Source: Pseudophaeobacter sp. (GTDB lineage Bacteria > Pseudomonadota > Alphaproteobacteria > Rhodobacterales > Rhodobacteraceae). From it: a stretch of DNA of 64,000 nt. Shown one piece after another: positions 58,509 through 64,000 of this stretch; position 1 is the first letter of the stretch, and each line of letters begins with the position of its first letter. The notes under the pieces were generated by a model, which did no database searches, had not been told where the DNA came from, and saw only the letters and a list, made by a program, of their open reading frames with translations. The position numbers were made by a program, and so were the translations under genes. The stretch is from NCBI GenBank assembly GCA_027019165.1, contig JALUXC010000024.1, positions 124,001 to 188,000 of the forward strand. The letters run 5' to 3'.

Positions 58509-59333
58509 ATGCGCCACACCCTTCCGATCGCTCCGCAGTTCTATGTGACGGCTCCACAGCCCTGCCCCTATCTGGAAAACCGGATGGAACGCAAACTGTT
58601 CACCGCATTGCAGGGCGACGGCGTAGAGCAGCTGAACAACAGCCTGTCACAACAGGGCTTCCGACGCTCACAGAACGTGCTCTATCGCCCCTCCTGCTCG
58701 GACTGTTCAGCCTGCCTGTCGGCGCGTATCGACGTTTCGCGGTTCACCGCCACCCGTAGCCAGAAGCGCACGTTGAAACGCAACAGCCATCTGGTCCGGC
58801 GTGCAACATCGCCTTGGGCGACCGAAGATCAGTACCAGCTCTTTCGCCACTATCTGGACAGTCGCCATTCTGATGGCGGGATGGCGGATATGGATGTCTT
58901 TGAATATGCCGCCATGATCGAAGAAACTCCGATCCGCAGCCGGGTCGTGGAATACGCCGTGGCCGAAGAAAACACGCTCACCGCTGTCTCCCTGACCGAT
59001 GTTCTGGAGGATGGTCTGAGTATGGTTTATTCCTTTTACGACCCGGATCAGCCGCAGAGCTCGCTTGGCACCTATATGATCCTCGACCATATCGCGATCG
59101 CCCGGGAGGCCGGTTTGCCGTATGTCTACCTGGGCTACTGGGTCAAGGGCAGCCCCAAGATGGGCTATAAGACCAAGTTCTCGGGACTTGAGCTGTATCA
59201 CGGCGGGCGTTGGAAACCCTTTGAAGAGCTTCAAACCTCAGGCGACACCTCGCCCGAGACGGCCTGCAGAACGATCTCAGAACAGGTGGCCAATATCCAG
59301 CTGCCGCAACAGCCTGTCCACAAACCAAGATAG
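58509..59333 (+). CDS. bpt: Bacterial aspartate/glutamate leucyltransferase (arginyltransferase family)
   Basis: The 274-aa protein belongs to the ATE1/Bpt family: [14 protein letters not shown], the cysteine-rich [65 protein letters not shown]. Bacterial Bpt adds leucine to proteins with N-terminal Asp or Glu, sending them to ClpS-ClpAP. Starts with CATGCG; ribosome site is weak. It complements aat at 6428. Confidence 0.94.
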   Translation: MRHTLPIAPQFYVTAPQPCPYLENRMERKLFTALQGDGVEQLNNSLSQQGFRRSQNVLYRPSCSDCSACLSARIDVSRFTATRSQKRTLKRNSHLVRRATSPWATEDQYQLFRHYLDSRHSDGGMADMDVFEYAAMIEETPIRSRVVEYAVAEENTLTAVSLTDVLEDGLSMVYSFYDPDQPQSSLGTYMILDHIAIAREAGLPYVYLGYWVKGSPKMGYKTKFSGLELYHGGRWKPFEELQTSGDTSPETACRTISEQVANIQLPQQPVHKPR

Positions 59334-59453
59334 GCTTTTGCCACGGCCGGGGGTTCACCAAATCATGCCCTGACGCCGCGTCCCAATGCCACGCAACGCT
59401 TTTGTTTGCCCCCTTGCCCCGACTAGGCTCCTCCCAAAGGGAGAGCAACAGAC

Positions 59454-60548
59454 ATGACATTGGATCAAAACCAGACCTTTGAGGTCTGCAAGACCGACCT
59501 GGCACAGCACCGCGTGACCTCAGTCCAGCAGTCCCCGACCGCCCCCGGTGAGATCAAGGTTCAGATTGTGCGGTTCGGCCTCACCGCCAATAATATCACC
59601 TATGGCGTGGTCGGGGAGCGGATTGGCTACTGGAAATTCTTCCCCCCCCAAGACAATGCATGGGGCGTGCTGCCGGTCTGGGGGATCGGCATTGTCGAGG
59701 AAAGCAAGACGGAAGGCATCTCTGTCGGAGAGAGGCTGTTTGGCTATTGGCCCATGTCGGGGCAGACCACTCTAGAGCCGCAAAAGGTGCAGCCTGATCG
59801 CTTCTTTGACGGCGCTGCTCACCGGCGAGAGCTGCCCGCAGTCTACAATCGCTATGTGCGCCTTTCGAACGACCCCGCCTATGATCCGGCCATGGATGAC
59901 CTGCGCATGGTGCTATGGCCGCTATATGCGACCTCCTATTGCCTATACGACTTTGCCAAGGACAATGACTGGTTCGGCGCCGAGCAGGTTCTGATCGTCT
60001 CTGCCTCTTCCAAGACCGGGATCGGCACCGCCTATGCGATCAAGGAAGACCGGGACGCGCCACCGGTTCTGGCCCTGACATCCGCCGGGAATGCACAAAA
60101 AGTTCGTGCGCTGGGCCTCTATGATCAGGTCATGACCTACGAGGAGATTGAAAATGCCCTTGCAGCAGAGCGCCCCACTCTGATCATCGACATGTCCGGG
60201 TCTGGCCCTGTGATCAGTCGCCTGCACCGGCACCTTGGCGGCGCGATGCGCTATACCAGCCATGTCGGCATAACCCACTACGATGAGGCCGGCATGGGCG
60301 AAGGTTACATCCGCGAGCGCAGCGCCATGTTCTTTGCCCCCGGTCACATCGCCAAGCGTGGGAAGGATTGGGGACCGGGGGAATTTGACCGCCGCTCGGC
60401 TGCCTTTTGGGAACGGGCCGCCAAGAACAGTTCCAATTGGCTCTCCCTCTCTCATGGCGCCGGAGCGGCGCCAGTCGCAGCCGCCTATGAGGAAGTTCTG
60501 GAGGGGCGCACGCCAGCGGACAAGGCCTGGACCCTGTCGATGAGCTGA
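59454..60548 (+). CDS. DUF2855 MDR-like protein
   Basis: The 364-aa protein matches DUF2855, distantly related to medium-chain dehydrogenase/reductases: RFGLTANNITYGVVGERIGYWKFFP, GIGIVEES, GERLFGYWPM and a degenerate nucleotide-binding region VLIVSASSKTGIGTAYAI. Zinc ligands of alcohol dehydrogenases are absent. Activity unknown; a zinc-free quinone-oxidoreductase-like role is possible. GGGAGAGCAACAG upstream supports the start. Confidence 0.86.
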   Translation: MTLDQNQTFEVCKTDLAQHRVTSVQQSPTAPGEIKVQIVRFGLTANNITYGVVGERIGYWKFFPPQDNAWGVLPVWGIGIVEESKTEGISVGERLFGYWPMSGQTTLEPQKVQPDRFFDGAAHRRELPAVYNRYVRLSNDPAYDPAMDDLRMVLWPLYATSYCLYDFAKDNDWFGAEQVLIVSASSKTGIGTAYAIKEDRDAPPVLALTSAGNAQKVRALGLYDQVMTYEEIENALAAERPTLIIDMSGSGPVISRLHRHLGGAMRYTSHVGITHYDEAGMGEGYIRERSAMFFAPGHIAKRGKDWGPGEFDRRSAAFWERAAKNSSNWLSLSHGAGAAPVAAAYEEVLEGRTPADKAWTLSMS

Positions 60549-60573
60549 CATCCCCAAAATTGCAGATCAAACA

Positions 60574-60602
60574 AAAAGGGGCCCCGGAAGGGCCCCTTTT
60601 TT
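60574..60602. terminator. Bidirectional terminator DUF2855 / TRAP permease
   Basis: AAAAAGGGGCCC (60574-60585) and GGGCCCCTTTTT (60591-60602) form a perfect stem with a 5-nt loop, with T-runs on both strands. It serves both convergent genes. Confidence 0.92.
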
Positions 60603-60620
60603 ATTGCTTTGGATCCGCGA

Positions 60621-62975
60621 TCAGTTCGGCATCAGCGACGGAACGATGGTCACGATCGACGGGAACAGCCAGAGGATCGCAAGACCGGCCACCTGGATCA
60701 GCACGAAGGGCAGCACCCCGCGATAGATATGACCCGTTGTCACCTCTTTCGGCGCCACACCGCGCAGGTAGAACAGCGCAAAGCCGAAGGGCGGTGTCAG
60801 GAAGGAGGTCTGCAGGTTCACCGCGACCATGATCGTCACCCACTTGGGATCAAACGAGCCACCATAGATCACCGGCCCGACAATCGGGATCACGATGTAG
60901 ATGATCTCGAGGAAGTCGAGCACGAAGCCCAGGAAGAACAGAACCAGCATCACGATCAGAAAGACCGTCATCTCATTGTCAAAGCTCTTCAGGAACTGCT
61001 GGATGTAATGTTCCCCGCCAAAGGAGATCACCACCAGGTTCAAAAGCTGCGAACCGATCAGGATGGTAAAGACCATCGAGGTCACCTTGGCGGTTTCCCG
61101 CACGATCGGTGTCAGAACGCCGCCCTTGAACAGAACCCAACAGCCAAACAGCAGACCGAACAGCGCATAAAGATAGGCGCCATAGGCAAAGAAGAAGGCC
61201 ACCCAGCTTTCAAAGGACACGTTTTCCTGGTTGATCCGCAGATCGAAGTTTACCCCGATCAAAATGCAGATGATCACCGCAAAGGTCGACCCGATGATGA
61301 TCTTGCCAGAGCGCCCCTCATCCTGCAGGCGGCGGTAGGCTGCCAGCATGATGGCTCCACCGGCCCCAAGCGCCGCAGCAGGCGTCGGGTTGGTGATCCC
61401 GCCAAGGATCGAGCCCAGCACGGCGACAATCAGAACCAGCGGCGGGAAGACCACCCGGATCAGATCGTTGCGCGCACAGCGGATCGCCGCTTCCTTGCAC
61501 CCATAAAGAGCGATGGCCACGGGGATGAGGATCAGCAGCACAGTCACCCCCGACGACGTCGTCGGCGCGATCATCAGAATATCGACCAGCGCCAGCAGCA
61601 ACAGACCGATGGCCCCCACGATCAAGGGCTTGGCATCCCGCGACGGAGCAACGCCGCGCCCGACTGCCAGAACCAGACCGAGCAGAACGATGATCACCGT
61701 GATCCCGGTGCCAAGGGGCGCCGCATTGGCAATCTTGTCTGCGCGGGCTTCGGCAATCTGCTCTTCGCTCAGGCGCTCTGCCGAGGCTACACCGCCAGCG
61801 GCATCGATGGCCTTTTGCTCTTCAACAGCGGCATCCCAGGCCTCTTGCCCATGCAGCTCGATCATTGAGGCTTTACACTCATCGCCAACCGAGGTGCGCA
61901 GCGAAGCGGTTTGACCCGCGTCAGAGAAGCTGGAAACCGTGATGTTCTGCGTCCCGATCACACCAACCGTGCTCAGCAGCATGGCGCCGCCGATGATGGC
62001 CGCAGGCACGCCCAGGAACCAGGTCAGCGCCTCGTTGCGGGTGATCGGTTCATCCCCGGCACTGCCGAGTTCCACGGCGGGGGCCTTTTCCGGATTCAAC
62101 AGCGCAAAGCCAAAGGCATAAAGCGCATAGAGCAGCGCCAGCATGATCCCCGGCAGCAAAGCGGCCTGGAACAGGGTGCCAACCGAGACAACAGCGGGTT
62201 CACCCAGGAAGGTCAGCGCATCAGTACAACCGGCCTCCTGTGCGCGGGTTTCCTGCGCGGTGGAGTAGAGGTCGCCTGCCAGCGTGCCCAGAAGAACGAT
62301 CACGATTGAAGGCGGAATGATCTGCCCCAGCGTGCCAGAGGCCGCGATCACACCGGTGGCGAGTTCCGGGCTGTAGTTGTTGCGCAGCATGGTTGGCAGG
62401 GCCAGCAGGCCCATGGTCACCACGGTTGCACCCACGATCCCGGTAGAGGCCGCCAGGAAGGCGCCCACAACCACGATGGAGACCGCAAGACCGCCCGGCA
62501 ACGGACCAAAGACGCGCGCCATAGTGGTCAGAAGATCGTTGGCGATCTTGGAGCGCTCAAGCGTGATCCCCATCAGAACGAACATCAGCACCGCCAGCAG
62601 CGTCTCGATCGACGCGCCCGCCAGCACCCGCTCGTTCATGCGGTTCACGATGAAGGATACGTTCCGATCCAGCGCGGTTTCCCAGCCTTGCGGGAAGACG
62701 GGCTCCCCTATGCGCGGCAGGTCCGGGTAGCGGAAGATTGAGATTGCATCAGGCTTCACGCCCGAATTCACAAGGTCACGATAGACCTGCGAAGACGTGT
62801 CAATCGCCTGGTGGATCAACAGGCCCGCACTGTCCAGCGCGGCGATGATCCCGAAGGAGATGATACCGGCGCCGCCGATGGCAAAGGCCACCGGAAAGCC
62901 GGACAGGATGCCTCCGAAAAGGCAGAAAAAAACGATGATCAGGCCGATTTCGACGCCATCAAGACCGAATAGCAT
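60621..62975 (-). CDS. Enlarged TRAP transporter large permease (DctM family)
   Basis: The 784-aa polytopic protein has DctM motifs (ASGTLGQIIPPSIVIVLLG, GFPVAFAIGGAGI, SFLTPPFGFALFYLRG) but is about 350 residues longer than usual DctM. Extra parts are a soluble segment near residues 58-118, an acidic soluble insert near 341-418 with lone Cys367, and an added helix block to about 540. TRAP permeases take up organic acids with Na+ using a periplasmic binding protein. Substrate unknown; the binding protein is probably beyond the window. It is 17 bp after the small subunit gene. Confidence 0.9.
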   Translation of the reverse strand: MLFGLDGVEIGLIIVFFCLFGGILSGFPVAFAIGGAGIISFGIIAALDSAGLLIHQAIDTSSQVYRDLVNSGVKPDAISIFRYPDLPRIGEPVFPQGWETALDRNVSFIVNRMNERVLAGASIETLLAVLMFVLMGITLERSKIANDLLTTMARVFGPLPGGLAVSIVVVGAFLAASTGIVGATVVTMGLLALPTMLRNNYSPELATGVIAASGTLGQIIPPSIVIVLLGTLAGDLYSTAQETRAQEAGCTDALTFLGEPAVVSVGTLFQAALLPGIMLALLYALYAFGFALLNPEKAPAVELGSAGDEPITRNEALTWFLGVPAAIIGGAMLLSTVGVIGTQNITVSSFSDAGQTASLRTSVGDECKASMIELHGQEAWDAAVEEQKAIDAAGGVASAERLSEEQIAEARADKIANAAPLGTGITVIIVLLGLVLAVGRGVAPSRDAKPLIVGAIGLLLLALVDILMIAPTTSSGVTVLLILIPVAIALYGCKEAAIRCARNDLIRVVFPPLVLIVAVLGSILGGITNPTPAAALGAGGAIMLAAYRRLQDEGRSGKIIIGSTFAVIICILIGVNFDLRINQENVSFESWVAFFFAYGAYLYALFGLLFGCWVLFKGGVLTPIVRETAKVTSMVFTILIGSQLLNLVVISFGGEHYIQQFLKSFDNEMTVFLIVMLVLFFLGFVLDFLEIIYIVIPIVGPVIYGGSFDPKWVTIMVAVNLQTSFLTPPFGFALFYLRGVAPKEVTTGHIYRGVLPFVLIQVAGLAILWLFPSIVTIVPSLMPN

Positions 62976-62992
62976 GTCAGCTGTCCCTTAGG

Positions 62993-63940
62993 TTAATGCG
63001 CGCCTTCATAGGCTTCTTCACCCTCTCCAAGGCTGTCCTTGTCGAGGTATTTGTTTTCACTTCCCTGGCCTTCGATGAACTCAAGAAGTGAGCGATAGAA
63101 GAAGGCGATGGCGTGGAGGAAGACGATGCCGGCAAAGGCCACCAGCAGGATTTTGAACAGGAAATACCCGTTAAAGCCGTTGGGGCTAAAGCCGATGGTT
63201 TCCACGTTCCAGCGCAGGGCGCGCGCCTTCATCACAAGGCGGTCAAGCCCGTCCGATGCGGATGGTTTCGGCACGATCAGGTGACGCCACAGGAAGAACC
63301 AGCCGTACATCCAAGTCAGAACGGCGGCGGGCATCATGAAAATCAGCGAGCCGACCATATCCACCACCCTCTTGGCACGGAAGCTGATGCCGGAATAGAT
63401 CAGGTCCACCCGCACATGGCCGCCCTGCACAAAGGTGTAGGAGACGCACATGCAGACAACAAGCGCATTATAAAGCTTGAGCTCTTCTGCAAACCACGAG
63501 ATGTCCATCTGCAGGTCAATGCCAAGACCAAAGCTCATGTCCGGGCGGGCAAAGACCCGCTGCATGAAGACGATGACGATCTGCTGGATCACCATGATCA
63601 GACCGGCCCAGGCAAAGAGGCGCCCGGTGCCGTTGGCAAAGCCTTCAAGTCCGCGCACCACGCCCCACATGACCTGGCGCCGGTAAAGACCGATCCCGGT
63701 CAGGACCAGGAAGGCGGTGAAGACAACAAAGAAGAACTCGACCGACCCACCGTAATAGACAAAGCGCATCAGCGACTGTTTGTCCTCGACGGTTTCCAGT
63801 CCGCCCGTCCAGGCCAGCCACTGGCTGGTATTGGTGAGCGCATAGCCGAGATTGTAGAAGGCGCCGGCGATGTTCTGGCCAAGCCAGAGCAGACCGCCCC
63901 CAATAGCGCCGAAAGCGGAAATGCCAGTGTCGTCCTGCAT
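62993..63940 (-). CDS. Enlarged TRAP transporter small permease (DctQ family)
   Basis: The 315-aa protein has two N-terminal membrane segments ahead of a DctQ-like four-helix domain (VVCMCVSYTFVQGGHVRVDLIYSG is the DctQ signature near residues 163-186). It is about 140 residues longer than the typical DctQ. It precedes the large subunit in the same operon. GGGGGAACA upstream gives a ribosome site. Confidence 0.88.
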   Translation of the reverse strand: MQDDTGISAFGAIGGGLLWLGQNIAGAFYNLGYALTNTSQWLAWTGGLETVEDKQSLMRFVYYGGSVEFFFVVFTAFLVLTGIGLYRRQVMWGVVRGLEGFANGTGRLFAWAGLIMVIQQIVIVFMQRVFARPDMSFGLGIDLQMDISWFAEELKLYNALVVCMCVSYTFVQGGHVRVDLIYSGISFRAKRVVDMVGSLIFMMPAAVLTWMYGWFFLWRHLIVPKPSASDGLDRLVMKARALRWNVETIGFSPNGFNGYFLFKILLVAFAGIVFLHAIAFFYRSLLEFIEGQGSENKYLDKDSLGEGEEAYEGAH

Positions 63941-64000
63941 TGTTCCCCCGGGATCATGAATTGTACCTGGTCAGGTCCCTCATGCCTGCCTCCGGCGGCA

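Noticed and set aside
60609-61868. 419-codon open frame opposite the TRAP permease
   Set aside because: Its translation is rich in His, Arg, Asp and Gln, typical of antisense of a membrane protein gene.

Overview
The window is about 60 % GC and reads as a chromosomal segment of a marine alphaproteobacterium of the roseobacter group (Rhodobacteraceae). I infer this from the protein families and the neighbourhoods: an NDUFA12-type complex I protein next to MCE and DUF2155 genes, a complete Kelly-Friedrich sox cluster, ectABC-ask with a divergent MarR regulator, bacterial arginyltransferase, DUF2852, an mrp cluster with fused mrpAB, TRAP transport and PhoX. No rRNA, tRNA, CRISPR array, transposase, phage gene or integrase was found. 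Coding density and codon use look uniform, so I see no mobile island.

Layout. 1-2135: the 3' end of livF, then a PepSY protein, a cytochrome b561 and a membrane-anchored LuxR regulator. 2156-4302: an acyl-CoA synthetase divergent from a PAS-LuxR regulator. 4491-7060: accB-accC-aat. 7024-8959 (minus): DUF2155, MCE and NDUFA12-like proteins plus a glyoxalase-fold protein. 9143-10512: RidA and an outer-membrane barrel. 10601-14419: a small membrane protein, clpX and clpP, divergent from a GlxA-type AraC regulator. 14492-17110: katG with a long, apparently regulated leader.

17111-29512 is the thiosulfate-oxidation locus. soxV-W-X-Y-Z-A-B-C-D-E-F lie on the minus strand, and soxS, soxR and a YeeE/YedE permease (soxT) lie divergently on the plus strand. 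SoxYZ carries sulfur, SoxAX loads it, SoxB hydrolyses sulfate off, SoxCD oxidises the sulfane sulfur, SoxV/W/S supply reductant, and SoxR is an ArsR-family repressor. Two ATTC-N8-(G/A)AAT operator candidates lie in the soxS/soxV and soxW/soxX gaps.

29700-41197: PhoX phosphatase behind a Pho box, a thiamine-diphosphate enzyme coupled to a class III CoA-transferase, a TTC38-like TPR protein, and opgC-opgG-opgH for periplasmic glucan synthesis. 41310-42652 (minus): a Tat-type rhodanese and a secreted esterase. 42961-48876: the mrpABCDEFG Na+/H+ antiporter. 48923-52149: a selD fusion convergent with mnmH (selU), which would support selenouridine in tRNA. 52306-57247: a MarR regulator, then the ectoine operon (ectA-ectB-ectC-ask, minus) and divergent ectR. 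57387-60548: DUF2852, an RDD protein, bpt and DUF2855. 60621-63940 (minus): an enlarged TRAP permease pair.

Several themes suit a coastal, surface-associated heterotroph: supplementary energy from reduced sulfur, salt adaptation (ectoine, Mrp, glucans), peroxide defence and phosphate scavenging. The window also carries both bacterial N-degron aminoacyl-transferases (aat, bpt) as well as clpX and clpP. All functional statements are from sequence motifs and family knowledge; no database search was run.
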